Shown here: in pieces, positions 1-10,343 of the stretch
How positions within the stretch are numbered: the stretch's first letter is position 1
Layout of the letters: each line of letters starts with the position of its first letter
Assembly: GCA_029959085.1 (NCBI GenBank)
Contig: JARWIR010000005.1
Location: forward strand, 9,736,501-9,800,500
DNA: 64,000 bases
Direction: 5' to 3'
From: Nemophila menziesii
Taxonomy: Eukaryota; Streptophyta; Magnoliopsida; Boraginales; Hydrophyllaceae
Translations under genes and position numbers: made by a program
The notes under the pieces: model-generated
What the model was told of the DNA's origin: nothing
The model's database searches: none
Seen by the model: only the letters and a program-made list of their open reading frames with translations

Positions 1-398
1 GCTCAGACTACTGATGAAGTCCATACTAAAGTGGATGATAGTAATGTTGAAGAAGAAGTCCAGAATTGCAAAGACGGGACAAAGGTTGTGTGACAGTTTA
101 CCCCTTACTATTTCATATGATTGACAAATTACCCCCTAAATATTTCATTCTTTGTTTCAGGTTGTTTCTGAAGAAGGAGCTCAGACTTGTGATAATAATG
201 AAGGTGAAAAGGAGGAAGGAGTTAATGGTGAAGAAGTAGCTCAGACTGCTGATGAAGTCCATAATAAAGTGGATGATAGTAATGTTGAAGAAGAAGTCCA
301 GAATTGCAAAGACGGGACAAAGTTTGTGTGACAGTTTACCCCTTACTATTTCATATGATTGACAAATTACCCCCTAAATATTTCATTCTTTGTTTCAG
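1..398 (+). repeat. Tandem duplication of an exon-intron unit, 238-bp offset
   Basis: Bases 1-160 recur almost exactly at 239-398. Each unit holds an acidic exon (it contains VDDSNVEEEVQNCKDGTK) and a 76-bp intron whose middle carries ACCCCTTAC and TACCCCCTAAA motifs. The first copy has donor AAAG|GTTGTG; the second reads AAAGTTTGTG, so its aligned donor GT has become TT and splicing would have to shift by one base. The unit lies in the N-terminal region of the transposase. Confidence 0.85.
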
Positions 399-2462
399 GT
401 TGTTTCTGAAGAACAAAGCACACATATTAATGAGAAGGAAGGGGATGACAGTTTGGAAGAACAACTCTCTGATATAGGAGAGAAGGAGAAGTCTGTTAAT
501 GATATGTTGGATAAAGTGTTGAAAGCTTTGAACACTGAAGATAATGTGACTACGAGGAGTTCCAAACATAAATCTCCATTGAGGCCTTTCCGGCTTATAG
601 ATGAAGACCTAACAGATGACTCGGATAATGTCATTAAGAAAGCTGATGGTGAAGAAGATGTGGATGAGGAGTTCAGTGATAATGAGTTACTTGCTAATGT
701 CATAAAGAAGAAGAAGTTGGTTATACAACAACAGAAGAAACAAACCAGTTCACAAGTAAAGAAAACAGAAACAGTAGGTAACAAGAAAAGGACTAGGGCT
801 AGTATAAAAAGAACAAGAGTAGATGGAGTGGGCCCTGGTGGTACCAAACGCGAGAGTTACAATAAAGGTTGTAGGAAAGATAGTTCTCAAAAGAAAAAGA
901 AGGTGTCTGAACCTAATGAAGATGTGGATGAAGAATCCACAACTGATGACGATTATATAATAGATAGCGACATCGATTTGAGTGAGGGTGATGACGACCA
1001 GGATTATAATATATTCATTGACTCGGATGTGGAAGTGGATAGAATGAATGTGGAAAATGATGATGCAGATGCTTTTGAAGGCGATAGTGATGATGTTGGT
1101 GGTGGGACAGATTCGGATGAATATATACATGATTCCGAAGATCTGAGTACAGCTAGTTCTTCTTCTGGTACAGATGAAGATGGAAAAAATAAAAAGTTGC
1201 GCAAGAAAAAGATGAAATACCCCCTATTTAAGCCGAGTATAGATATGCAGAAGCCTAGATTTGTTTTAGGATTGACATTTGCGAATGCCTCTGATCTTAG
1301 ACAAGCAGTAAGAACACATTCCATAAGAAAGGTGGTCAACATTAAGTTTGTGAAGAACGATTGGAATCGGATTAGAGTTGTTTGCAAAGGAGCAGGATGT
1401 GGGTGGTTTTTATATGCATCGCATAAAGAAAAGGTTGGTGGGCTGGTGATAATGAGTTTATGTAATAAACATAGTTGTGGTAAAAACCTTAACCATAAGC
1501 ATGTTACTGCAAAGTTCTTGGCAAATACTTTTAAAGATATGATAAGATTGAACCTCTACAGTAATGTGAGTGACTTTCAACAGTTAGTGCATCGGGATTA
1601 TTCAGTTAATGTTAGTACCAGAACATGCTACAGGGCATATAAGTCTGCAAAAAGCATGATTGAGGCTGAATACAAAGATCAATACAAAAAACTTTATGAT
1701 TATGCAGCAGAAATAAGAAGAAGTAATCCTGGAAGTACTGTAGCAATTGAAACAACTACTGATGAGGTAACTGGAGTAGAAAGATTTCAAAGAATTTATG
1801 TTTGCTTAGAGGGTTGCAGAAGGGGATTTTTAGAGGGTTGTAGAAAGGTTGTTGGGGTTGATGGATGTCACTTGAAAGGTCCACATCCTGGTGTAATTTT
1901 GACAGCAGTTGGTATTGATGGGAACAATTGTATATTCCCAATTTTGTATTGTGTAGCTGAGAAAGAAGATAGCAATTCTTGGAGATGGTTTTTTAACTTG
2001 TTGATACAAGATCTTGGTATTACTAATCAAGAAGAATGGACTTTCATATCAGATAGACAAAAGGTTGGTTATCCTTCACTGGCTTAATTAAATTGTTTTC
2101 TTTAGAACACTGAATTTATTTCTAAATGTATGTGTGTATAGGGTTTGCTTCAAGTGATGAGTGACATGCTTCCAGATATTGAACATAGACATTGTGTAAG
2201 GCATCTCTACAATAATTTCAAAATCAAACATCCTGGAATGGCCTTAAAAGACAAAGTTTGGGAAGCTGCTAGGGCCCCCACAGAATACATATTTAATGAG
2301 GTCATGGCTGAGATTAAAAACATGAATGAGGAGGCATTCAATTGGCTAACTAATTTTAGATCCCAAGACATGGACAAGGTCTCACTTTAGTACTGTTACA
2401 AAATGTGATCTTCTACTAAACAACATCTGTGAAAGCTATAACAATGCCATAAAAAAAGTCAG

Positions 2463-2667
2463 GTATTACCCCCTATAAAGTGCTAATTTATGACTACGTA
2501 CCCCCTATAAAGTTTTATTTAATGACTACTTACCCCCTATAAAGTTTTATTTAATGACTACTTACCCCCTACTTAGTTTTACATAATGACTACTTACCCC
2601 CTACTTAGTTTTACATAATTACTACTTACCCCCCACACAACTAACATTAAAGGTTTTTTTTGCTCAG
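2463..2667 (+). repeat. Transposase intron made of TACCCCCTATAAAG tandem repeats
   Basis: GT-AG intron between the exons encoding NNAIKKV and RDKSIILI. Most of it is about five imperfect copies of a ~34-bp unit, GACTACTTACCCCCTATAAAG followed by TTTTATTTAAT. The same TACCCCCT core fills the other introns of this gene (85-160, 323-398, 3823-3957 and 4137-4195). Confidence 0.8.
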
Positions 2668-3339
2668 GGACAAATCTATCATCCTCATACTAGAGGGTCT
2701 TAGGATGTATAGTTTGAAAAGGCTTCAGTCTAAAAGAGCATGGATGACAAAATACGAAGGTGATCTATGTCCTAAGGTTAGGAAGTTGGTGAATAAAGGT
2801 AAAACAAACAGTGGAAAGTGGCATGCAGTGTTTTGCGGTGAAATGAAATTTGAAGTAAGGAACCTTGGAACAGATTCGTATGCTGTAGATTTAGATACAA
2901 ATAGCTGTCCCTGCAGGAGGTGGGAGCTATCTGGGATACCTTGCTTTCATGCGATAGCGAGTATTCAATACATAGGTAAAGACCCAGAAAACTATGTCCA
3001 CGAATGCTACTCAAAGGTGACGTATATGAAGGCTTATACACCAATGATATACCCTATAAATGGACCAAAGATGTGGCCTAGTACAAGGTCTGTAAGTGTA
3101 GAACCTCCAGTAGCTTTTAAGTTGGTTGGCAGACCCAAAAGGGCAAGAACTAAGGAGGCAGATGAGGACCAGGTTAAAAAGTGGAGGAAAGAAAGAACAT
3201 CTGAAGGTGTTCCAATGATGTTACTGAAAGGTACTTCACATAAATGTGCAATTTGCAAGGGAGAAGGCCATAACAAAAGGTCATGTAAAGCAAATTTAAG
3301 TACTACAGAACAGGAAACAGTAGGATTAGAGGATATTCA

Positions 3340-3489
3340 AGGTGATAATGAAGTTATGGAAGATGGTGTAGCTGATGGTAGGGGTGTTGGTGATAATGAA
3401 GTTATGGAAGATGGTGTAGCTGATGGTAGGGATGTTGGTGATAATGAAGTTATGGAAGATGGTGTAGCTGATGGTAGGGGTGTTGGTGT
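3340..3489 (+). repeat. 48-bp coding minisatellite in transposase C-terminus
   Basis: Three near-identical 48-bp units encode the 16-residue acidic repeat GDNEVMEDGVADGRGV. They lie just after the CCHC zinc knuckle, in what should be a flexible acidic tail. One unit differs by a single G-to-D change. Recent slippage is the simplest origin. Confidence 0.85.
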
Positions 3490-3822
3490 TAATGCAGCTG
3501 TGGATGAGACCCCAGATGAGATGATTAACAAAATGTTTGATGAGTTAGAAGTCCAACCCTCTGCTCCTTCTAACCCACAATTTCAGGAGGTTCAAGCACA
3601 ATGCCTATATCTTTAGAGGAGGATGAACCAGGGACACAAAAGGGAAATACTTCTGTTGCTCCTATATCACCATTAGAGGTCATTATTATTGAAATAGAAA
3701 CTATTTTTTGCATTTGGTAATGTTTATAAGACATTGTATTATGTGAATAATGATTACAGGTTGATGAATCTGGGAAACAAAAACAGAAGACTACTAATAA
3801 TCCTCCTAAATCAATTTTAAAG

Positions 3823-3957
3823 GTTTGTACTAATACCCCCTTTAAAGTTATGGTTTATGACTACTTACCCCCTACCTAATTATGTTTTGTCAACTTACCC
3901 CCTATAATTGTTTATGTTTTGACTACTTACCCCCTATAACTTACTTTGTTTATGCAG
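3823..3957 (+). repeat. Intron with TACCCCC tandem repeats
   Basis: Intron between the small exons encoding NPPKSILK and KVKMEKLTEL. It has four copies of a TACCCCC core at roughly 30-base spacing with GACTACT or CAACT before each, the same motif as in the intron 2463-2667. It starts GTTTGTAC and ends TTTATGCAG. Confidence 0.7.
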
Positions 3958-5154
3958 AAGGTAAAGATGGAAAAGTTGACAGAACTATTGGAAAAAGCAA
4001 AGCATAAAAATGCTGGGGATGCACAAACACATGAGAATGAGAAAACAAGTGAGCAGATTAGCATAGACAAAACAAAGGAGAAAGCCCCCCCTAAGCAAAA
4101 AAAGAAGATTTCATTAAGGAACATCCCAGGGGTAAGTATATAAAGATTTGACTAACTACCCCTTAGACTTTTATTTCAGTGACTAAATGCCCCCTGGATC
4201 TACAAAATTTTGCTAAAAAGACCTTCTGCAGATACCTTTATTGAATGCTTTTATTTGTTTACCATTTAGGTGAGGTTCAAACATGATAAACCACCAGCAG
4301 AATCAGGTTCAAAAAGGAGTTTACCTGAGGTTAGCCATGTGTTGATTTTTTTTACACCATTACATACTACAGAATGCTTAACTTCTTCTTTATCATTCTA
4401 CCAGGAAGGAGACACAAGACAACCAGAGAAAAAGCGGCGCGTAATCCAGCATAAACAGGGGGTGGTAATGAGAGAGGGTGATCCAAAGTATGTAACTGTT
4501 GCAGAAGCACTTCGTTTGAGGAAAGCAGCCACCAGTTCTTCAGTAAAAACTAGGAAAGAAGCTAAAGATTGAAGAATTCTGCAGATTTGAGTGTTTTATA
4601 TTTCTGTGTTTTGTGACTTTTATTTTGTGTAAAAGTAGATCTTCACACAGCAAGGTTGTGGTTTTTAAGGTGTAGGTGGTATTTAAATACTCTTTTTTTG
4701 TTGGTAAGGCCTTTATTGCAGGTCTGTGGTGTTTTGTATGCTAGTGCACAAGTGGATGCTTTGAATATTTTTTTTGCAATGGTCTATGTAAAGCCAGCAC
4801 TTTATTGTTATCTTTATCTACTTTTTTTAGATTGCATTAGATTCTATTGTCCATTAACTGTTCCTTTCTATACTATATTCATTGCACAGAAAAACACAAC
4901 TTAAACAAACCGCAATAACTTCATAATCCAATTCAACTAAAACCAAAAACTTTAGTTAAACACAGTCAATTACAAGCAAAGCTTAAAACTAACACATTAC
5001 ACCAAATTTAGAACTTCAACAAACTGATAAAACAAACACAAAACACCAACAGCTGCAAACTTCAACAAACTGATCAATCAAACACAAAACACCATCAGTT
5101 GCAACCACCTGCTACATCTCTCAGGCTACACCAAAATACACCTCCAACAACATT

Positions 5155-5835
5155 CTAATTCTTTGACACACTAATACAAGACAAAATGGAGATGAAGAGG
5201 AATATAATCATGAAGCAGGTCCATTTCAGAAACTTGTTTTCCCGAGTTATAGTGTCCATCGATATGTTAAGACGTTGCACCTCATTCTCCAAGACAGATA
5301 CTTTCACACGCTCAAATTTCAAATCTTTTGAGGCAACTTGTTCTTTTTCTTGCAATTCAACCAACTGTGTGTTCAGTTCATTCACTTTCGCATGTTCAAG
5401 CTTCCAATCTGCAAAAGCTTTTTTCTCTAACAGCATCATATCTCCGTAATCAGAGACCAACAAGTTCATCTTCGTCTCCATTGCATCTTTCTCAAGACAG
5501 TGATTGGAATCTTTAAAAAGAAGCCCTCGAATTATTGAACTAGTAGCCTCCGGCAATGGCTCATCCAGCCACATGAAGAACTTGCAATTCATTGAACACC
5601 CCCAATACATGCACCTGTAAAACCTCCTGCAAGGATTCGTATCTGTCCAAGAGGTGTGAAGCCTTGCTAATTTCTTGCATCTGCAATAGGGGACTTGAGA
5701 AGTGTAGTGCGAAGAAGAACCAGCGCTATCGGCTTGAAGGGGCGACATCGGCATCAACGTTGAAGGTATTGGGAGGATTCGACGCGAATTACTGTAGAAA
5801 GCTAGGGTTTTGGTGTTCTTCGAGTTCTTCCCCAA
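5155..5835 (-). CDS. GRF-type zinc-finger protein with coiled coil and C-terminal membrane segment
   Basis: 226-residue protein encoded by the MuDR-like element. Residues about 49-93 form a plant GRF-type zinc finger: CRCKKL, then WTDTNPCRRFYRC, then GC..NCKFFMWLDE. It is followed by a long heptad-like coiled coil (about 130-203) and a hydrophobic helix (about 205-223, FMIIFLFISILSC) at the extreme C-terminus, so it may be tail-anchored. The start codon at 5835 gives 49 residues before the finger. It converges on the transposase gene (stop at 4572), and its promoter should lie in the right terminal region (5836-6173). Small proteins of this type (At4g04775-like) occur widely in plants. The function is unknown; a helper role for the element is inference from position. 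Confidence 0.75.
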   Translation of the reverse strand: MGKNSKNTKTLAFYSNSRRILPIPSTLMPMSPLQADSAGSSSHYTSQVPYCRCKKLARLHTSWTDTNPCRRFYRCMYWGCSMNCKFFMWLDEPLPEATSSIIRGLLFKDSNHCLEKDAMETKMNLLVSDYGDMMLLEKKAFADWKLEHAKVNELNTQLVELQEKEQVASKDLKFERVKVSVLENEVQRLNISMDTITRENKFLKWTCFMIIFLFISILSCISVSKN

Positions 5836-5997
5836 ACCGAACCCTCTTTCTCCTTTTGATTTTCGTTTTTGGTTAAGTTAAGTTGTTAAAGTGTTTTTGG
5901 GGTATATATAGGATAGCCTTTAGTGAATTCCCCATCTTGCCCTTGTTAAAATAAGGGTCAAGTTAATTAAAAACGCAATTAACACCTGGATTAAAAA

Positions 5998-6173
5998 AAA
6001 AAATGTGACGTGGAAATGCCACGTCACTTTTAACGGTGAAAAATGGACGGAACACGCAGTAGGGGTAACGGGTCACAAAAACAAATCTTAGGGGGCATCG
6101 AGGCGCATTTTAAGAGTTAGGGGGCAACCTGTCAATCGCGTATAAACCCAGGGGGTAAAAGTGTTATTTACTC
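5998..6173 (-). repeat. Right terminal/subterminal region of MuDR-like element
   Basis: Read inward from 6173 it begins GAGTAAATAACACTT, then carries spaced GCCCCCTAA and ACCCCCTGGG blocks. At 6005-6027 there is a perfect 9-bp inverted repeat, GTGACGTGG/CCACGTCAC, around a 5-base loop. This stem holds two ACGT cores, the type bound by plant bZIP factors. It lies about 170 bp upstream of the GRF-finger start codon and is a plausible promoter element (inference). Confidence 0.65.
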
Positions 6174-7555
6174 TTAAACATTTTAATTCTCATTAGAGCC
6201 AGAACAATGAGGGGAATTCTGGCATCAAGAGTTTCTCTAATGCATGGGAAGTTGGAGAATCAGATTGGTTTCATGAGATTGATGCAAGGAATTGAATTTC
6301 CAGCAAGGGAGTGGTTGGACTATCAGGCTCCATGAAAAAAAAAAACCTGAACTCCACAATCCATTAAGGAGCAACCAAATTCACCAAATGACTCAGATGA
6401 GTAGATATAAATACAAACAAGAATAAAACCAAAGGAGAATTGCGCAGGAAAAGACTGGACAAATAAAACAAAACAAAAAAGGAGAAGTAATCTTAGACAC
6501 ACAGCAAGCAAACAAAAAGGAGAAACGAAGAAATTTAAAGAAAGTGAAAGAAACAATATACTACATGAAAGCAAAGAATTTACCAGGTGAATAAAAATAA
6601 AAAATCAACAATTATTTTTTTCTTTAACAGCAGACCCTTCTTTGTTTGCTGGTAACAGATACCATTGACCGATATTAAGCTAGACAGCAGTGCTGGTAAA
6701 ATTAAGCAAAGAAAATGCGTTTAAACACTGAAAGTAGCAGCTCATGTATGATTTGCTCACAATCACAATGTGAGATCTCATAAAGAGCTATTGCTTTAAG
6801 GTGTACATATATATATATACACATGTCTTTTGATTACGTATATTTGTTCAATTTACCCAGAGCTTCCATATAGATGCAAGTAAAAATAGAAGGGAGTTAG
6901 GCTTAGGCTGCGACTAATTGGACAAGGTACAAGCTTTTTGCGGGTTATATTTCATGTTTTTTTTTCTTTTCAAAATATCTGATAATATTCTATTGTTATG
7001 TTTTTTTTAAGTTGCGCTATAGGTTCCTATATTATGGAAAAATTGCATCACAGCGGAGCGGAGCCACCTTACAAAAAGAAATGAAAATTGACCCTTGTAA
7101 AAAATCTGAGAAGAAAGTTACTAAAAGCAGAAACAGGAATAACAAAATTAAACAAGACATACAAGAAAATAGAAGAAATCATCATGCAAGAGAGAAGCCC
7201 TAGCGCGAAGTTTTGATTTCACTTTCGCTCTCTACTCCTGGTTTCTTGGTAACAACTACTATGTTACTCAATCAGGCTATATCGCCGAGTACCCATATAT
7301 GCGCAGAAACTACTTTTGGATTTTGTAATATATACACATAACGAAATCAAAATTTTAGCAAACACAATACTTGAATATAAACAATCATAAACATAAATTG
7401 GTACGAGGAAAAAGAGTGTCTTGCCGAACTTAAATCAAAGGATAATTTAAACAAAAATTTAATACAAACACAAATGCTAATCTACTATATTCTACTTCGT
7501 CACAGATCAAAAAAGCCTTGTGGGCAAACTTGTGTCTTTGATACACCTACTGATC
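6174..7555. other. Non-genic downstream arm of F-box duplication unit
   Basis: No convincing gene. 6340-7480 is recognisably duplicated at 11640-12330, sharing AACTCCACAATCCAT, AGCCCTA.CCGAAGTTTTGA and GGTACGAGGA, and more weakly at 20490-20680. It is therefore the 3' flank of the ancestral F-box unit. 6181-6330 is not in the second copy and is unidentified. A 12-bp TA run is at 6808-6819. Confidence 0.6.
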
Positions 7556-7640
7556 CTGCATCAGTTTAAACATCAAACGGAATAGTAAGGGTGTGTTTAA
7601 GAGATGGGAGAAAAAGCCTTGAAACAAAATATACACTAAC
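7556..7640 (-). other. 3'-UTR intron of F-box copy 1
   Basis: On the minus strand ATAAG|GTTAGTGTAT starts the intron and AACTGATGCAG|GATCAG ends it, 85 nt long and about 34 nt after the stop codon. The same donor and acceptor contexts recur behind copies 2 (12431-12518) and 3 (15212-15356). A stop-to-donor distance below about 50 nt would not normally trigger nonsense-mediated decay. Confidence 0.55.
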
Positions 7641-7674
7641 CTTATAAGCAGGCAAAGAACCCAAAATCAGAGTT

Positions 7675-8873
7675 TTAGCACCTTGATGGTTCCTCAAATT
7701 CAGCCCTCATGATATCTTTTGAGTAGAGTTTTGATCTAGATATAGTGATCTTACGTGGACCTCCAGTTGTGATACCTAAGGACAAATTATTCATGGGAAC
7801 CAAGCTTTCGACATGAGCATAAGATCTCGAGATCCAGCAATCCTTAATAATTTCTTTTGGTGTATGGACTTGTCCAGTATTAACATTGTACAATAAGACT
7901 CCGTCTGATCCACCTAAGACCAAAAGCTCCCCACTTCTCAACCAGCCATAAGTATCTGACCATTCAGAAAAATCTTGGTCAGAGTTTAACAATTTATTAA
8001 TCTGAGATGTTAAATTAATATCCAGAAATTTTTCCCATTGTCCATGTCCAGTTTGTGGATCTTTGAGCAACCAAAACTCAAATGAATAATCCACTTGCTT
8101 ACACAAGCAAAGAGAACTCCCTATTGCGGAAACATGACCATCCATGTAATTACTAGGGAATAGAGGAGGACGAGGAAGCTGCTGCCTAAAAGTTTCAGTT
8201 TCCATGTCAAAACAAAGGATATATGGGTCTCCTTTAGCCTTTACCCAATACAAGAAACCTCCTACACAAATTGAGGACATGTATAATAACTTGTGAGCAG
8301 ATTTTTTAACTGACTCATATCAACCTTTCTCCACGCCTTATCAACCCCAACGGTTAGTATTAAATGTCTTTTTCCTGAGTAAAAAACTTTGTATACTCTA
8401 GATGAAGCAGCATATGCAAAGTACCAGTTACCACTAACGGAACCAGAATTTAGAGGGAGGGGCAAGTACTGTTTCGTAACAAGATTTGCAACATAACTGG
8501 GGCAATGAATATAGCGATTTTCAGGACCAACTACTAAAACTAAGCCATTACAACTTGCATGAATTTTTTTAACACACTTAAACTTTAGCTCCTTCACCTC
8601 AACACCACAACCATGGTCTGACATTGGTTTAAGAATATAAATATTCTTGTCATATGTGGTGGACAAGAGGCCAATTGTTGCGTTCTGAAGGTGGGAAGAG
8701 ATAAAAGAAGGGGATTGTATAATGTTAAACCAATTTCTACAAACAAACCTCATTACATTGTAAAGTATATCTGCAGGAAGGCAAAGAAATATCATGTTTA
8801 CGAGATCATCCGGAAGATACTGTTGCCTTTCTGTCCTCCTCCTCATATTACTTCTACAGTCGTCTTTATTCAT
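7675..8873 (-). pseudogene. F-box protein, cluster copy 1, frameshifted
   Basis: F-box proteins are substrate adaptors of SCF ubiquitin ligases. The N-terminal frame (8873 down to 8262) carries the F-box (YLPDDLVNMIFLCLPADIL, about residues 19-60) and the start of an F-box-associated domain (SCNGLVLVVGP, VTKQYLPLPL, LTVGVDKAWRKVDMSQL). The rest (GGFLYW, LCFDMETETFRQQLP, EFWLLKDPQTGHGQWE, GWLRSGELLVL, HVESLVPMNNLSL) is in another frame ending at 7675. The join is at the run of A residues after SQL: adding one A to the run restores the alignment to copies 3 and 4. It is either a pseudogene or one sequencing error in a homopolymer. The leader intron ends right at the ATG. Confidence 0.85.
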
Positions 8874-9147
8874 CTGCTATTACATAAAAGCAAAGAAAGA
8901 GTATGTCAAATTTATGCTTATTGACAAATTTGACGTTTGCTCAATATTACGCATTTATTCCAACAATTAAAAAAAATCAACACTAAATCTAATTGCAATT
9001 GATCAGTCGTTTATTCGAGTTCAGATTTCAAAAAATTAAAGACTGAGTATAACAAAATATATTCAAAAAAATTATATTAGTAAACAGATACAGAAAAATA
9101 TATATAATGATCCCTGAAATAAAATTTTATATCTTTGATAAAATTAC
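8874..9147 (-). other. Leader (5'-UTR) intron of F-box copy 1
   Basis: Minus strand: donor CCAAG|GTAATTTTATC near 9147, acceptor TAATAGCAG directly before the ATG. The intron body includes TTTGCTCAATATTACGCATT, a block conserved in the leaders of copies 2 and 4 and twice more upstream of copy 3. Confidence 0.55.
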
Positions 9148-9957
9148 CTTGGAGAGTTTAACTCTCTTTGTTTGGCTGGAAGAAGAATTGAGCTCTAAAA
9201 TAAAATCTTTAAAATCTTTAAGTAGAGATCAAAACCAGCCACTTTGTTTCGGTAAAACAAAGTGTATCTTATGAAACCCTAAATAGTTATTTGACAAGCT
9301 TCAACTTTTTTTATTTTTCCTTTTCTTTGTCAAAACTGAGCCCAATGCAATATTTATATTTTAGTTTATTATGGGATAACATACAAATATATAAATATTT
9401 GGAAACTAATTGGAAAGAAAAAATGTTTTTATTAATTTTCATGTACTTGCAGTAAAAGGATCAAAAATCTTATTTACTTCCATTCTTAAAATATCAATCA
9501 CTCCTAAAAAAATAAAAAAAAAGTGATTAGCTGCCCAAGAAATACGAACATTTCCCCAAATCATCAACAAATTATGCCATTTCCATTTTCTCAATTTCAA
9601 TCAATTTTATTTCCGCTGGTTTATTTCCTAATTAAGAAATACACCAAATCTTCCACCTATTTTATAGTTTAAATTTTTTTTAAAAGCAATCCGCCAATCC
9701 ATGAAAGTTTGAAAAGATACTTGTGCAGCAGATCGAGGCCCATAAACAGATTAACAGTGAATTTTAAAAGCAATCCGGCAAACCATGAATGTTTCCAGTA
9801 TGCTTGATGTTCTTAACATTCTTATGATCAAGCTCTGGTTCCTTAAGCGCCTTGATGACTAAAGCTGACACTGAAGCCCTCCCAGTCCTTGGTTGTCTCT
9901 TTAGCAATGTCTTATCTGATTTCTTTGGAGCAAGACCAAGAGGACCGATTTTTGGAG
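9148..9957. other. Promoter side of F-box copy 1, AT-rich spacer
   Basis: The first ~150 bp (to about 9300) resembles the corresponding stretch of copies 2 and 4 (GAGCTCTAAAAT, ACTTTGTTTC, AAACCCTA) and is the likely promoter/leader. 9300-9700 is AT-rich with no feature I can support. 9680-9790 contains two copies of CAATCCGCCAATCCATGAA-like sequence. Confidence 0.4.
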
Positions 9958-10183
9958 CGAGTGAATTGGCGGAAATTGTGGAGGTTGTGCATGATGTTGA
10001 ACAAAATGAGTACTTCTGCGAGAACAGCTTTGCAATTATCAAGAAGAACCTTTGCATGTGTGGTGATTGTCATAATGTTATTGAGATCATGTCTAGGATT
10101 GTTGAGAGGGAATTGATTGTTATTGATAATAAGAGTATCCATCATTTCAAGGAAGGGAATGCTCATGCGGTGACTACTGGTAA
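9958..10183 (+). pseudogene. PPR-DYW protein C-terminal fragment
   Basis: Remnant of a pentatricopeptide-repeat protein of the DYW class, which edits organelle RNA. Visible are VVHDVEQNE, then [19 protein letters not shown] and IDNKSIHHFKEG. The DYW zinc-ligand motif CGDCHN is intact. The last nine codons encode CSCGDYW-stop only if one G is restored: the DNA reads GGGAATGCTCATGCGG, and the frame expected for GKCSCGDYW needs GGGAAGTGCTCATGCGG. About 30 residues between HDVEQNE and KKNL, which usually hold the HSE zinc-ligand motif, are missing and there are no upstream PPR motifs. It is a non-functional fragment. Confidence 0.7.
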
Positions 10184-10263
10184 ACTCAAAATTTACGCGT
10201 GACCAGTTGTTTTCTTGATATTTATATACCAAGGTTCATATTTTCGTGGCTTACATGCTCTTT

Positions 10264-10268
<5 letters not shown>

Positions 10269-10340
<72 letters not shown>
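10269..10340. repeat. (TA)n microsatellite
   Basis: About 36 uninterrupted TA units directly after the PPR-DYW fragment. Confidence 0.95.

Positions 10341-10343
<3 letters not shown>

Larger units (their letters stand above)
1..4572 (+). pseudogene. MURA-like Mutator transposase, multi-exon, frameshifted
   Basis: Transposase that would cut and join Mutator ends. Exons read as ..84, 161-322, 399-2063, 2142-2462 and 2668-about 3600, then small lysine/glutamate-rich exons near 3761-3822, 3958-4131, 4270-4328 and 4405-4572. The order is an acidic N-terminal region, a MuDR N-terminal DNA-binding block (about 1260-1500), a DDE core with the motifs VDGCHLKG and FISDRQKGL (the latter across the intron 2064-2141), then HRHCVRHLYNNFK, a SWIM zinc finger (CPC..CFH, about 2905-2955) and a CCHC knuckle (CAICKGEGHNKRSC, about 3246-3290). 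After codon 2376-2378 the conserved block SHFSTVTKCDLLLNN continues only in the next frame, so a short deletion or insertion breaks the protein. A second frame change occurs near 3600. The 5' exons lie before the window. Confidence 0.75.
1..6173 (+). mobile_element. MuDR-like Mutator element, left end outside window
   Basis: This is the right-hand part of a large autonomous-type Mutator-like element. It holds a plus-strand MURA-type transposase gene and a convergent minus-strand GRF zinc-finger gene. The right end is placed at 6173, where the inward-reading strand begins GAGTAAATAACACTT followed by a CCCCCT-rich subterminal region. Two short Mutator elements in this window start with a closely similar motif (GAGTAAATGCCACTT) and have perfect 9-bp target duplications, which supports the end placement. 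The 9 bases that would be the target duplication are 6174-6182, but the left partner lies before the window. The element may be inactive because the transposase reading frame is broken. Confidence 0.8.

Noticed and set aside
2463..2667. CRISPR-like regular repeats
   Set aside because: Eukaryotic intron; the ~34-bp units are contiguous tandem repeats without unique spacers.
6323..6574. 83-codon minus-strand ORF in the F-box flank
   Set aside because: Frame is not kept in the duplicated copy at 11685-11900 beyond low-complexity Leu/Phe/Ser runs.
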